A stretch of DNA of 64,000 nt. Origin: Marinibacterium anthonyi (GTDB taxonomy: Bacteria; Pseudomonadota; Alphaproteobacteria; Rhodobacterales; Rhodobacteraceae). The translations under genes were made by a program, and so were the position numbers. Positions 7,749 through 16,931 of this stretch are shown piece by piece; position 1 is the first letter of the stretch, and each line of letters opens with the position of its first letter. The stretch lies in contig CP031585.1 of the NCBI GenBank assembly GCA_003217735.2, positions 1,909,501 through 1,973,500 on the forward strand, read 5' to 3'. The notes beneath the pieces were generated by a model. It worked only from the letters and a program-made list of their open reading frames with translations, did not search any database and was not told the DNA's origin.

Positions 7749-10700
7749 TCACGAATTGCCGGTGCTGGCGGACGCGTCCGTGTCGGCGTCGCTCAGCTGG
7801 TAGGACCCGTAGATGTGGCTCACCTTGTCGCTGTCGTCGATGGCCACGCGGCCGCGGCCGCGGCAGGTCCGGCTGGTGCCGTCCGGCAGGACCATCGTCT
7901 CGACGAAATCGTAGGATTCGCGGTTGGAGATCGCTTCGGACAGGATCTTTTCGACCCGGATCCGGGCCTGGACCGGGAACAACGCCATGATCGCATCGTT
8001 GCTGGGGATCGTTTCCGCCGAATAGCCGAGGAGGTTGTACAGGTTCGCGCTCCACGTCGGCACGTCGAAGCCGATGTCGTAGCAATAGAAACCCAGCTCG
8101 CTCTCGACGGCCATCTCCTCGTGGTGCTGGATGAGCAGCTCTTCGAAATAGGACCGGGACCTGTCGCGCATCACCCCGATGACGGTGGACACGTCGCCGG
8201 CATTGTTGGTGATCGTGTATCCCGCCGCCTCGACCACGGCCATGCGCCCGTTGGAGCGCACCAGGCGGGCGCGGAACTGGAAGCCCTGGCCGGTCTTCAC
8301 GGCCTGGTCGAGATGCTTCATCACCCGTTCGCGGTCCTCGGGATGGTAGAACGACATCGCGCTTTCTAGGGACCGCTGGGTGCCGTCGTAATCGACGCCA
8401 TGGATCCGCGCCGCTTCCTCGGACCAGTAGGTCGACTTGGTCGCCGGATCGTATTGCCAGGTGCCGACACTGCCGAAATGGCTGAGCACGCGCAGAACCG
8501 GGCGCACGATGGTCTCGTCTGTGACGGCCAGAACCACCAGCCCGATCAGCTGGTCGTCGTTGGAGATCAGCGGCGCCACCGACAGGATCTTGGACCCGGA
8601 CTCGGTCTCGAAGTTGAACCGGCGCGGCTTGCGGTCGACCAGCGCCTGGGAACAGATCTCGATCAGGGGCGGATAGCCCGTGGGCAGGTTGATCTGCGAC
8701 AGGTGGCCGAAGGAATGCCCCCGGTCGCGGATGCCGAAATCGGCCAGCGCCTGGGCCGAGGCATGGCGGATCAGCAGCCCCTGGTCGAGCATGATCGCCT
8801 TGGCGGGCAGCGCGTGGATCAGCCCCCGCAATTCGGCCGAGATCCGTTCCAGCTGCGCGGTGTTGACCAGCAGTTCCTCGTTGACGGTGATCAGTTCCTC
8901 GTTGGTGGACTGAAGCTCCTCGTTGGTGGTTTCCAGCTCTTCGTTGGTGGACTGCAGTTCCTCGTTGGCCGATTGCAGTTCCTCGTTCACCGACTGCAGT
9001 TCCTCGTTCGAGGTCTGCAGCTGCTCGATCGTCACCTGCAGGGTCTCGCGGCTTCGGGCCAGCTCGGTTTCCAGGTGGGTGACGTAGTCGCTGCTTTCGC
9101 CCTTTTCGGGATCGCTCTCGGGGCGCATCTCGGTCATGAAGCCGATCAGCACCACGTCCTCTTCGCGTTCGTCCAGCGCGGGCAGGGGATAGGCCACCAT
9201 GCGCACCATGTCGAAATCGCGCCCGGCGATGTTGTGCCACTGCCCATAGCGCAGTTCGCGCTGTTTCAGCGTCACCAGAGTCATGCTCGCCGCTTCGAAG
9301 GCCAGCGGTTTGTGCAGCACGTTCAGCGACATGCCCCCGGCGATGGGGCGCGTCATCTCGGTGAAGGGCGCGATGTCGCCGTAGATCTTCAGAACCGACC
9401 GGTCCCGGTTCGTCACCAGCCCGTTCTTGACTACCGCACGCGCCAGCATGTCGAACCGCGCCCAGCTTTCGCCGTGGTGGTCTTCGATATGCGACACGTC
9501 GTGCTGGCGCGGGCTGAGGTTTGGCGACGAGGTGACCAGGTTGCGGCCCAGCTTGCTGCTTAGCCGGGTGGTGCGCTTGCGGAAGATCTTGGCGCTGGGT
9601 TCGGTCTGGACAAAGATGTCCTCCTGCACGCCGGTGGTTTCGGACGTGCCCAGCAGCAGCAGGCCGTCGGCCTTCAGCGCGTACTGGATCCGGGTCAGCA
9701 CCCGTTCCTGCAGCCGGGACGAGAAATAGATCAGCACATTGCGGATGCTGACCAGATCCACCGAGATGAACGGCGCGTCCTGAAAGACGTTGTGACGCGA
9801 GAACATCACAAAGTTCTTCAGCCGCGGTTTGACCTGCAGGCTTTCCTGCCCGAACTCGAAGTAACGGTTCAGGAATTCGCGCGGGATATCCCCGGCGGCC
9901 GACGCCGGGTAGTTGCCCTTGCGCGCGACCGCCAGCGCATGCTGGTCGATGTCGGTGGCGAAGATCTGCAGCGCGTCGTTCTCGACGTTGTCCAGCCCGC
10001 CCATCGCCTCGATCACCAGGATCGCGATCGTATAGGCCTCTTCGCCCGTGGCGCATCCCGGGACCCAGACGCGGATCGGGTCCTTGCCGTCGGCCGCGGC
10101 GACCTTTTCGGCCAGGTACTTGCCCAGGATCTCGAATTGTTCGGGGTCGCGGAAGAAGTTGGTGACCGAAATCAGCAGATCCCGGTAAAGCGCGTCGACC
10201 TCTTCGACCGAGCGGCGGCAGAGTTCGACGTAGGATTCGAAATCCTCGAGCCCCTTGGCGATCATGCGGCGGTGGATGCGCCGGTTGATCGTGCTTTCCT
10301 TGTACTGGCGGAAGTCCACCATCGTGTGGGCCAGCAGGATCTGGTACAGGTCCGTGTTGCGCGTCTTGTCGACATTGATGATCTTCAGCGACGACAGGTC
10401 GCGCGGCCGCTGCAGGATCAGTTCCAGGTTCTGGCCCATCTGCTGGGGCGTCAGCACCAGGTCGACACAGCCGGTGCGGATCGCGGACACCGGCATGCTG
10501 TCGTATTTCGAACTGGCCGGTTCCTGGGCGATGGTGATGCCGCTGGCCTCGCGGATGGCCTGCACGCCATAGCTGCCGTCGCTGCCGGTGCCCGACAGCA
10601 CGATACCGATGGCATGTTCGCCCTTGCCCTGTGCCAGCGACCGGAACAGGCGGTCGGCCGATGGCTTGGGCGCCGCGGCGTGGTTCTGCGGCTTGCGCAG

Positions 10701-11003
10701 CACAAAGGCATTGCCTTCGAAGATGACGTCATGGCCTTGCGGGGGCACGTAGATCGTGTTGGCCACCGGTACGGTGCGTTCCTGGATTTCCTCGACCGCC
10801 AGCGTGGTTTCCCGCGACAGAAGCTGAACCAGCATGCTCTTGTGGGTCGGCGACATGTGCTGCGCGATGACATAGCAGCAATCCTGCCCGGTGGGCAGGT
10901 TCTGTGCCAGAAGCGAGGTCGCCTCGAGCCCGCCAGCCGATGCGGCGATGGCCACGATATCCTGCGGAATGACCTCTGACTTGGTGTCCGGCGCCACATT
11001 CAT
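7749..11003 (-). CDS. CheB-CheR-PAS fusion chemotaxis/signalling protein
   Basis: 1084 residues. An N-terminal CheB methylesterase domain (about 14-200) has the Ser22, His49 and Asp142 catalytic triad (AASAGG, AQHMS, GTGSDG). A CheR methyltransferase domain (about 215-490) has the SAM site [11 protein letters not shown] and a substrate-contact segment rich in Arg (INRRIHRRM). A strongly heptad-repeated coiled coil of NEELQST units (about 648-711) follows, and then PAS-like domains to the end. No receiver domain and no histidine kinase domain are present, unlike many CheB-CheR hybrids. It would add and remove methyl groups on receptor-like proteins or on itself. No chemoreceptor or CheA/W lies in the window. 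Confidence 0.9.
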   Translation of the reverse strand: MNVAPDTKSEVIPQDIVAIAASAGGLEATSLLAQNLPTGQDCCYVIAQHMSPTHKSMLVQLLSRETTLAVEEIQERTVPVANTIYVPPQGHDVIFEGNAFVLRKPQNHAAAPKPSADRLFRSLAQGKGEHAIGIVLSGTGSDGSYGVQAIREASGITIAQEPASSKYDSMPVSAIRTGCVDLVLTPQQMGQNLELILQRPRDLSSLKIINVDKTRNTDLYQILLAHTMVDFRQYKESTINRRIHRRMIAKGLEDFESYVELCRRSVEEVDALYRDLLISVTNFFRDPEQFEILGKYLAEKVAAADGKDPIRVWVPGCATGEEAYTIAILVIEAMGGLDNVENDALQIFATDIDQHALAVARKGNYPASAAGDIPREFLNRYFEFGQESLQVKPRLKNFVMFSRHNVFQDAPFISVDLVSIRNVLIYFSSRLQERVLTRIQYALKADGLLLLGTSETTGVQEDIFVQTEPSAKIFRKRTTRLSSKLGRNLVTSSPNLSPRQHDVSHIEDHHGESWARFDMLARAVVKNGLVTNRDRSVLKIYGDIAPFTEMTRPIAGGMSLNVLHKPLAFEAASMTLVTLKQRELRYGQWHNIAGRDFDMVRMVAYPLPALDEREEDVVLIGFMTEMRPESDPEKGESSDYVTHLETELARSRETLQVTIEQLQTSNEELQSVNEELQSANEELQSTNEELETTNEELQSTNEELITVNEELLVNTAQLERISAELRGLIHALPAKAIMLDQGLLIRHASAQALADFGIRDRGHSFGHLSQINLPTGYPPLIEICSQALVDRKPRRFNFETESGSKILSVAPLISNDDQLIGLVVLAVTDETIVRPVLRVLSHFGSVGTWQYDPATKSTYWSEEAARIHGVDYDGTQRSLESAMSFYHPEDRERVMKHLDQAVKTGQGFQFRARLVRSNGRMAVVEAAGYTITNNAGDVSTVIGVMRDRSRSYFEELLIQHHEEMAVESELGFYCYDIGFDVPTWSANLYNLLGYSAETIPSNDAIMALFPVQARIRVEKILSEAISNRESYDFVETMVLPDGTSRTCRGRGRVAIDDSDKVSHIYGSYQLSDADTDASASTGNS
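8870..9030 (-). repeat. 21-base tandem coding repeat (NEELQST heptads)
   Basis: About seven imperfect 21-base units in the CheB-CheR gene, each coding one heptad NEELxxx of a coiled coil. The codon choice is nearly identical between units, so the stretch is prone to copy-number change. Confidence 0.8.
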
Positions 11004-11147
11004 TGCCTTCGATACCCTTACCTGTAGTCCGGTCTGCGTCCCGTTGATGCAACCCTAGCACAAACATAACAACCATATAGGGAAAAATGGCTGCAATAGG
11101 AACGCTGCACGTGATGCTTGACGCCAAGTGAAGGCATGGTTTCCGGT

Positions 11148-12053
11148 TCAGCGGATCGGGCGGTCTTCCCGGATCGTCGTGCGGTGGATTTCCCGCTGCG
11201 GATGGGCGGCGTCACAGGGCGTGCCGGCATGCAGGACACGCCGGTTGTCCCACAGCACGGCGTCGCCCTGCTGCCAGACATGGCGGTACAGGAACTCGGG
11301 CCGCGTGGCGCAGGCCGCCAGCCGGTCGAGATAGGCACGTGCGGAACCGTGGTCCCAGCCCTCGATCCCCACGGTGACCTGCGATCCGAAGTAAAGCGCC
11401 CGGCGCCCGCTGCGCGGATGGTGGCGCACCAGCGGCCAGCGGACGATTCGTGCGTGCTCGGGCGGGGCAGTGTCGGGCGGGGCAGTGTCGGGCGGGGCAG
11501 TGTCGGGCGGGGCGGTGTCGCACCCGTCCGGTCCTGTCTGCAGGCAGGACAGCGAATGCAGCGCGATCAGCCGTTCGGCCTGGGCCTGATCGGCGGGGCG
11601 CAACCCGTCGAAGGCGCTGTAGGTGCAGGCAAAGACCGTGTCGCCGCCCGCATCCGGCGCCTGTCGGCAATAGGACAGAGACGCCCGCGCCGGATCCTTG
11701 TGGCACATGTGATCGGCGTGCCAGTCAAGGCGTTCGCCTTCGTCGGGGGGGAACAGGGACGGCAACGATCGCCCGTCGTCGCCGATGACGACGATTTCGG
11801 GCTGTCCGTCCAGGCGTGCGCCGATCCGGCCCGACGGGTCCAGTTCGCCCAGGGCCCGCGAAAACGCGACCTGCTGCGCCGGAGAGATGTCCTGGTCGGG
11901 AAAAACCAGCACACCCCATGTTTCCAGAAGATGTTCGAGCGTCTCGAGGGTCCCGCCCTCGGGTACATGATCAAGCGAAATGCCGGTGACGGCGGCGCCG
12001 ATGCGGACACCCAGGGGGGTGACCCCGATGTCCAACAGATGTCTGTGCTTCAT
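11148..12053 (-). CDS. TauD/TfdA-family Fe(II)/2-oxoglutarate dioxygenase
   Basis: 301 residues. The iron site is visible: His and Asp of WHADHM, the distal His in NRRVLHAG, and a C-terminal Arg (HRTTIR) for 2-oxoglutarate. TauD-like enzymes hydroxylate taurine, aryloxyacids or similar small acids; no substrate can be assigned. Start ATG 12053 is preferred over a longer upstream frame because the family begins with a short strand at this point. Unusual: four 15-base tandem repeats code for four DTAPP units inserted between the two halves of the fold, probably as a surface loop. It is a single gene, upstream of and on the same strand as the CheB-CheR gene. Confidence 0.82.
   Translation of the reverse strand: MKHRHLLDIGVTPLGVRIGAAVTGISLDHVPEGGTLETLEHLLETWGVLVFPDQDISPAQQVAFSRALGELDPSGRIGARLDGQPEIVVIGDDGRSLPSLFPPDEGERLDWHADHMCHKDPARASLSYCRQAPDAGGDTVFACTYSAFDGLRPADQAQAERLIALHSLSCLQTGPDGCDTAPPDTAPPDTAPPDTAPPEHARIVRWPLVRHHPRSGRRALYFGSQVTVGIEGWDHGSARAYLDRLAACATRPEFLYRHVWQQGDAVLWDNRRVLHAGTPCDAAHPQREIHRTTIREDRPIR
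11461..11520 (-). repeat. 15-base minisatellite, 4 units, in frame in the dioxygenase gene
   Basis: Three identical units GGCGGGGCAGTGTCG and a fourth with one change, back to back. A multiple of three, so each gain or loss of a unit keeps the frame and adds or removes five residues (DTAPP). Confidence 0.95.
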
Positions 12054-12274
12054 GCGCGTTTTGCTACTTGCCTTTCCTGTCATGCGGCGCCTGTGGCGAT
12101 CCGCCGGGCCAGCCCTGATCCCAGGATGGTGCGGATCGCCGGGCAAGCGCCATCGTCGTCACGCGCCACGGCCCGGTTGGAGCGCGGTGGCGGGACGGGC
12201 TGCGGAAATCTTGCGCAGCGCCCTGTGGGTAAGTGGCGGGAGTGTCGCCGGGTTATGTGTGAACCGGCGATCTG

Positions 12275-12787
12275 TCAGTCCCTGGTTTCGGCCTTGGGCG
12301 CGGCCTTGGGGGAAAAGGCGCAGCGGTCGGGCTTGATGTCGATCAGCGGTGTGCCGTCCAGGCAATCGAGGCTGCGCACAACCAGCACATTGCCCTCGAC
12401 CCGGATCAGATCGACCGTGCAAGTGCCGATCGGGTTGGGCCGCACCGGTGAACGCAGGGCAAAGGTGCCGTAGGTGCGCGTGGTGTGGCCGGGGTTCTGC
12501 ACCACCAGGTCGCGCCGCGACCTGTCGAGCCAGTACAGCAGTTCGATCCGGGCGTAATCCCCGATCCCCTCCAGCGCGGGGACCCAGGGGTCGAACACCT
12601 CGACCCGGCATTCCGGCCCGTCGGGCCTGCCCTGGCGCGGACATTGCTTGCGCTCGGTAAAGGGGGTGTGGATCCGGCCGATGAAATGCAGGGCCGCGTC
12701 GCGCGGGGCGGGGGCGTCGATGGCAACCTCGAGCGGGCGGATATCGGTATCGATCTCAGACATCGGCGCGGGATCCTCGGTTGGCAT
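12275..12787 (-). CDS. trmO: TrmO-family tRNA (m6t6A37) N6-methyltransferase
   Basis: 170 residues. It matches the TsaA/TrmO single-domain beta-barrel methyltransferases: an N-terminal GRIHTPFTER segment, CPRQGRPDG, the signature ALRSPVRPNPIG, and LDGTPLIDIKPD near the end. These enzymes use SAM to methylate N6-threonylcarbamoyladenosine at position 37 of tRNA-Thr. It is shorter than the E. coli enzyme, which has an extra C-terminal domain, as is common in alphaproteobacteria. A second in-frame ATG lies at 12763. It is divergent from tupB with 158 bases between. Some relatives are annotated only as SAM-dependent methyltransferase. Confidence 0.82.
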   Translation of the reverse strand: MPTEDPAPMSEIDTDIRPLEVAIDAPAPRDAALHFIGRIHTPFTERKQCPRQGRPDGPECRVEVFDPWVPALEGIGDYARIELLYWLDRSRRDLVVQNPGHTTRTYGTFALRSPVRPNPIGTCTVDLIRVEGNVLVVRSLDCLDGTPLIDIKPDRCAFSPKAAPKAETRD

Positions 12788-12945
12788 GGCCCCAAACTGA
12801 ACCTTTGCGCGCCAAGGTGCAAGGGAAGGTCGCCCGTGCGGGCCATGTCAAAGGCCATGCCAACGCGCGCCTGATACGCAAACGGGGTGGATTGTTTTCC
12901 TTTCTTGTGCAAAATTTCCCGAAATGAGGGAGCGAGGCGCAGCAA

Positions 12946-13653
12946 ATGCAGCCAGACGCCGGAGTATTCGGGGCCGCGATCGGCCTGATCCTGAGGGGGG
13001 ACGCCGACCTGGTCGAGGTCGTCGCCCTGTCCCTGCGGGTGACGCTAAGCGCGGTGGCGCTGTCCTGTGCCATCGGTCTGCCCCTTGGCGCGGCGGTGGG
13101 CGCGTTGCGCTTTCCCGGGCGCGGCCTGGTGGCGGTGGTCTTGAACGCGCTGATGGGCCTGCCGCCGGTGGTGGTGGGGCTTGCGGTCTACCTGATGCTG
13201 TCGGCCTCGGGGCCGCTGGGCCCCTTGCGCCTGCTTTACACACCGCTGGCCATGATCATCGCCCAGACCATCCTGGTGACCCCCATCGTCGCCGCGCTGA
13301 CGCGCCAGTCGGTCGAGGATCTGCAGGCCGAATACGGCGAACAATTCGCCTCGCTCGGGGTCGGACCGCTGCGCCGTCTGGGCGCCTTGCTGTGGGATGC
13401 GCGGATCGGGCTGATCACGGTGGCGCTGGCCGGTTTCGGGCGGGCCGTGGCCGAAGTTGGCGCGGTGATGATCGTGGGCGGCAACATCAACCACGTGACC
13501 CGCGTCATGACCACGACCATCGCTCTGGAAACCTCCAAGGGCAACCTGACGCTGGCGTTGGCGCTTGGCGTGGTGCTTCTGGCCATCGCGCTGATCGTCA
13601 ACGCCGCCGTCATGATGGTGCGCAACCTGGCGGGGCGGATGGCCTATGCGTGA
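12946..13653 (+). CDS. tupB: tungstate ABC transporter permease
   Basis: 235 residues, an integral inner-membrane permease with about five hydrophobic segments. It carries the cytoplasmic coupling loop typical of TupB and MolB-type importers (EYGEQFASLGVGPLRRLGALLWDARIGLITVALAGFGRAVAEVGA is the region at about 125-170; its Glu-Ala-Ala-like loop contacts the ATPase). TupB size and sequence pattern (the LMGLPPVVVGLAVYLMLS segment) separate it from molybdate ModB. First gene of tupBCA, with GAGGGAGCGAGG upstream of the ATG. It overlaps tupC by 8 bases. Confidence 0.9.
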   Translation: MQPDAGVFGAAIGLILRGDADLVEVVALSLRVTLSAVALSCAIGLPLGAAVGALRFPGRGLVAVVLNALMGLPPVVVGLAVYLMLSASGPLGPLRLLYTPLAMIIAQTILVTPIVAALTRQSVEDLQAEYGEQFASLGVGPLRRLGALLWDARIGLITVALAGFGRAVAEVGAVMIVGGNINHVTRVMTTTIALETSKGNLTLALALGVVLLAIALIVNAAVMMVRNLAGRMAYA

Positions 13654-14428
13654 CATGAGCCCGTCTCCCGCCCTGCGCCTGGACCGCCAGACCCCGGCCG
13701 CCGCCCCGATCCTGGAAACCCGGGGCCTGTGCCTGGACGTGGGTGGGCGGCCCCTGATCAAGGGGCTCGACCTGGCGATCCGCCCGGGCCGGCGCACGGT
13801 GATCCTGGGCGCCAACGGGTCCGGCAAAAGCCTGACGCTGCGCCTTCTGCACGGCCTGATCGCCCCCACCGGCGGCCAGATCCTCTGGCGCGGCGCGCCC
13901 GCCACCCGCGCGGTCCGCACCAAGCAGGCCATGGTCTTCCAGCGCCCGGTGATGCTGCGCCGGTCGGTGCGCGCCAACCTGCGCTTTGCCCTGTCGGTCA
14001 GCGGCTTCGCCGGCCCCGAACGCGCCGCCCGCGAGGCGCGCGCGCTGGAACAGGCGCGCCTGCAGGACCTGGCCCGCCGCCCCGCCCGGGTGCTTTCGGG
14101 CGGTGAACAGCAGCGCCTGGCCATCGCCCGGGCGCTCGCCACCGAACCCGAGATCCTGTTTCTCGACGAACCCACCGCCAGCCTCGACCCGGCCTCGACC
14201 CACGCGGTGGAACGCCTGATCGAAGAGGCCCACGCCCAGGGCGTCACCATCGTCCTGGTCACCCACGACGTCGGCCAGGCCCGGCGCCTGGGCGACGACG
14301 TGATCTTCCTGCACGGCGGCACGCTGGCCGAAACCGGCAGCGCCAGCCGTGTCCTGACCGCCCCCGCATCCGGCCCCGCACGTGCCTGGATCGACGGGCG
14401 GCTCTACCTCGACCCAACCGGATCCTGA
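13646..14428 (+). CDS. tupC: tungstate ABC transporter ATP-binding protein
   Basis: 260 residues. Walker A ANGSGKS, signature LSGGEQQRLAIARAL, Walker B ILFLDEPTASLDP and the switch His of LVTHDV are all intact, so it should be an active ATPase. The start overlaps the end of tupB by 8 bases, showing translational coupling. No C-terminal TOBE-type regulatory domain is present, unlike ModC. It energises TupB for uptake of tungstate, which would serve W- or Mo-dependent enzymes such as the formate dehydrogenase encoded about 12 kb downstream. Confidence 0.92.
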   Translation: MRDMSPSPALRLDRQTPAAAPILETRGLCLDVGGRPLIKGLDLAIRPGRRTVILGANGSGKSLTLRLLHGLIAPTGGQILWRGAPATRAVRTKQAMVFQRPVMLRRSVRANLRFALSVSGFAGPERAAREARALEQARLQDLARRPARVLSGGEQQRLAIARALATEPEILFLDEPTASLDPASTHAVERLIEEAHAQGVTIVLVTHDVGQARRLGDDVIFLHGGTLAETGSASRVLTAPASGPARAWIDGRLYLDPTGS

Positions 14429-14445
14429 GTAACGGAGAGATATCC

Positions 14446-15273
14446 ATGTTCCGACGCAGCTTTACGGGCCTTGCGGCCGCCACCCTGCTGAGCCTGGGGC
14501 TTGTCGCCCCGGCCCATGCGGAAGACAAGTTCATCGTCGTGCAGTCGACCACGTCGACCCAGAACTCGGGACTGTTCGACTACCTGCTGCCGATCTTCCA
14601 GGACAAGACCGGGATCGAGGTCCGCGTGGTCGCCGTGGGTACCGGCCAGGCGATCAAGAACGCGGCCAATGGCGATGGCGACGTGCTGTTCGTCCACGCC
14701 AAGCCCTCGGAAGAGAAATTCGTGGCCGACGGCGACGGGGTGGAACGGTTCGACGTGATGTACAACGACTTCGTCATCGTGGGCCCCGCCGATGATCCGG
14801 CGGGTGTCGCTGGATCCTCCGACGTGGTGGCGGCGCTGCACAAGATCGCCGAAACCGAAGCCCCCTTCGCCTCGCGCGGGGACGACAGCGGCACCCACAA
14901 GGCGGAACTGCGCATGTGGAAGGCGGCCGGCATCGACGCGCCGGCGGCCTCGGGCGGCTGGTATCGTGAAACCGGGTCGGGCATGGGCGCGACACTGAAC
15001 ACCGGCACCGGCATGGGCGCCTACATCCTGACCGACCGGGCGACGTGGATCGCCTTCGGCAACAAGGGCGACTACCAGATCGCGGTCCAGGGCGATCCCA
15101 GCATGTTCAACCAGTACGGCATCATCCTGGTGAACCCGGAAAAACATCCCAACGTGAAGGCCGACCTGGGCAAGACCTTCGTCGACTGGGTGGTCTCGGA
15201 CGACGGCCAATCCGCCATCGCCGATTACAAGGTCGACGGCCAGCAGCTGTTCTTCCCCAACGCGGGCGAATGA
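14446..15273 (+). CDS. tupA: tungstate-binding periplasmic protein
   Basis: 275 residues with a clear Sec signal peptide (about 1-25, ending AHAED). The mature protein opens with the TupA ligand motif STTSTQNSG, which in this family binds tungstate with very high affinity and selects it over molybdate. The second lobe carries SRGDDSGTHK and the ETGSGMGATLNTG segment, also typical of TupA. Preceded by ACGGAGAG 6 bases before the ATG. It is last in tupBCA, ending one base from the stop of the convergent regulator gene, so the regulator and the transporter meet tail to tail. Confidence 0.93.
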   Translation: MFRRSFTGLAAATLLSLGLVAPAHAEDKFIVVQSTTSTQNSGLFDYLLPIFQDKTGIEVRVVAVGTGQAIKNAANGDGDVLFVHAKPSEEKFVADGDGVERFDVMYNDFVIVGPADDPAGVAGSSDVVAALHKIAETEAPFASRGDDSGTHKAELRMWKAAGIDAPAASGGWYRETGSGMGATLNTGTGMGAYILTDRATWIAFGNKGDYQIAVQGDPSMFNQYGIILVNPEKHPNVKADLGKTFVDWVVSDDGQSAIADYKVDGQQLFFPNAGE

Positions 15274-15274
15274 C

Positions 15275-16162
15275 CTAGGGCGACAGCCAACGCACCTGGC
15301 CGCATCCGGCCAGGTCATATCCGCCAAGGGCACGGGCCCGGTCGCGGAACGCCTCGGTCCGGGCGAACCCCAGCAAGGCCTGGACCGGGGCGGTGAAATA
15401 GGACCTGCGGTCGATCAGCAGGTCGAACCTCTCGCTCAGAAGCGGCACGAAGCCCAGCCGGAACTGTCGCGCCATCGCCTCGATCCCCAGCGCCACGTCC
15501 GCCTCGCCACAGGCGATTGCGGCGGCCGCATCGCTTTCGGTGCGCGCGGGCAGGGTGACCGGATCCAGGTCCTGCGGCGAAAGACCGGCCTCGTCGATCA
15601 GCATGTCGAACAGCGCGGCCGCCCCGGCGCCGGCCTGGCGCAGGACAACCCGGCGACCGGCGATATCGGCGACGGTGCGGACATTGCCCAGGATCTGCGG
15701 CGAAAGGATCAGCCCGCGGCTGCGTTCGGCCCAGCCGACCAGCACGCAATCGCTCAGTCCCATGGCCGAAACCGTGCCGATGTTCCACCCCGACGCATCC
15801 GGAACGTGGATCCCCGCCACCGCCGCATCGCCCCGCTCGAACAGTCCCAGCCCGTCGCCCGACCCATTGATCATCTGCGCCAGTCCCGCGCCGCTTTCCC
15901 GCAGCGCCCAGTCCAGCAGCGGATCGTGCGAACCGGTGATCACCGCCGGCCGCGCGGCGGCCGTGGCGGTGCCGTTGCCGTCGATCCAGGCCATGATTTC
16001 CGCCTTGGGAAACAGCAGCTTGCCGGTGACCCGGCGATGCGGGATCTCTCCGGCCGAGGCCAGGTCATAGACCTTGCGCTCCTTGACCCGCAGAAGGTCG
16101 GCCACCTCTTTCGTGGTCAGCAAGACCAACTCGCCGGGTCCCGATTGCGCGAAAGTGACCAT
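15275..16162 (-). CDS. HTH regulator fused to a periplasmic-binding-protein-like sensor domain
   Basis: 295 residues from ATG 16162; no signal peptide, so cytoplasmic. The first 60 residues form an excisionase/MerR-like winged helix (LTTKEVADLLRVKERKVYDL), and the remainder is a PBP-like domain related to molybdate or tungstate binding proteins. Such one-component regulators sense oxyanion inside the cell and control import or cofactor genes. Being tail to tail with tupA supports tungstate or molybdate sensing. Its own promoter lies in 16163-16330, beside a dispersed repeat. Targets unknown; tupBCA and the formate dehydrogenase operon are candidates. Confidence 0.8.
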   Translation of the reverse strand: MVTFAQSGPGELVLLTTKEVADLLRVKERKVYDLASAGEIPHRRVTGKLLFPKAEIMAWIDGNGTATAAARPAVITGSHDPLLDWALRESGAGLAQMINGSGDGLGLFERGDAAVAGIHVPDASGWNIGTVSAMGLSDCVLVGWAERSRGLILSPQILGNVRTVADIAGRRVVLRQAGAGAAALFDMLIDEAGLSPQDLDPVTLPARTESDAAAAIACGEADVALGIEAMARQFRLGFVPLLSERFDLLIDRRSYFTAPVQALLGFARTEAFRDRARALGGYDLAGCGQVRWLSP

Positions 16163-16255
16163 CGCGGCTCCGATCCTTTCACAACTCGTCCCCCCGACAT
16201 GCGCCGAATCCGGCCCCCGGATCAAGGGCACACAGCCCGGCGACCCGGCCCCTGT

Positions 16256-16286
16256 CTTCTTCTTGGCCCAAATACCTCCGGGGGAG
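16256..16286 (+). repeat. dispersed CTTCTTCTTGGC element, copy 1
   Basis: CTTCTTCTTGGC, then CCAAATACCTCC, followed by a short CTCC/GGAG hairpin. Same core as copies at 33923, 50631 (reverse), 50671, 59778 and 59921. Located after the end of pcaG. Confidence 0.8.
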
Positions 16287-16303
16287 TCCGCGTTCCGCGC
16301 GGA

Positions 16304-16320
16304 CGGGGGCAGCGCCCCCG
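16304..16320 (-). terminator. hairpin after pcaG
   Basis: CGGGGGC/GCCCCCG stem of 7 bp with a 3-base loop, 11 bases beyond the pcaG stop on the leftward strand. No T-run follows; a candidate terminator of the pca operon. Confidence 0.45.
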
Positions 16321-16330
16321 CCTGACCCGG

Positions 16331-16930
16331 TCAGAGATCCAGGAACACCGTCTCGTTCGCGCCCTGCAGGCGGATATCGAACCGGTACGTTCCATCCCCG
16401 GTCTTCCTGGCGATCAGCGTATCAACCCGCGGCCGCTGCTCGATCCGGCCCAGCAGCGGATCGGCGCTGTTGTCCTCGTCCTCGAAATAGATCCGCGTCT
16501 GCAGACCGACGTTGATCCCGCGCGCCACGATCCACAGCGCGATATGCGGCGCCTGCCAGCCGCCGGTGCGGGTGGGCGTCCTGCCGGGCTTGACCGTGCG
16601 CAGGGTGAATTCCCCGCTGACGGGGTCGGCGGCGAACCGGCAATGGCCCGAAACCTTCGGATCCGCACCGGGCTGGCCCGGATACTTTCCGGCCGCATCC
16701 GCCTGCCAGCTTTCGAACATCGCGTCCCGCAGCGCCCAGCCGGTGCCGTCCATCACCTGGCCGACGATCTCGATGACCTCGCCGGTGGCACCGTCGTCGA
16801 TGGGGGAAACCCCGATCTCCTGCTGGTAGGCGCCGGCGTTGCCGCAATAGCTGGGCATCAGGCCGATATGAACGTAGGGGCCCGCCGTCTGGGACGCGGT
16901 TTCCACCAGTGTTTCAAGTTTCTGCACCAT
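16331..16930 (-). CDS. pcaG: protocatechuate 3,4-dioxygenase subunit alpha
   Basis: 199 residues, normal for PcaG. It shares the intradiol dioxygenase beta-sandwich but lacks the iron ligands, as expected of the alpha subunit; a segment APHIALWIVARGINVGLQTR matches the family. With PcaH it forms the intracellular alpha-beta enzyme that cleaves protocatechuate between its hydroxyls to 3-carboxy-cis,cis-muconate in the beta-ketoadipate pathway. It follows pcaH by 1 base and is last in pcaCHG as transcribed. The other pathway genes (pcaB, pcaD, pcaQ) are not in the window. Confidence 0.94.
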   Translation of the reverse strand: MVQKLETLVETASQTAGPYVHIGLMPSYCGNAGAYQQEIGVSPIDDGATGEVIEIVGQVMDGTGWALRDAMFESWQADAAGKYPGQPGADPKVSGHCRFAADPVSGEFTLRTVKPGRTPTRTGGWQAPHIALWIVARGINVGLQTRIYFEDEDNSADPLLGRIEQRPRVDTLIARKTGDGTYRFDIRLQGANETVFLDL

Positions 16931-16931
16931 C

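Noticed and set aside
8870-9030. Regular short repeat that looks like a CRISPR array
   Set aside because: It codes the NEELQST coiled-coil heptads inside an open frame; units are adjacent without spacers.
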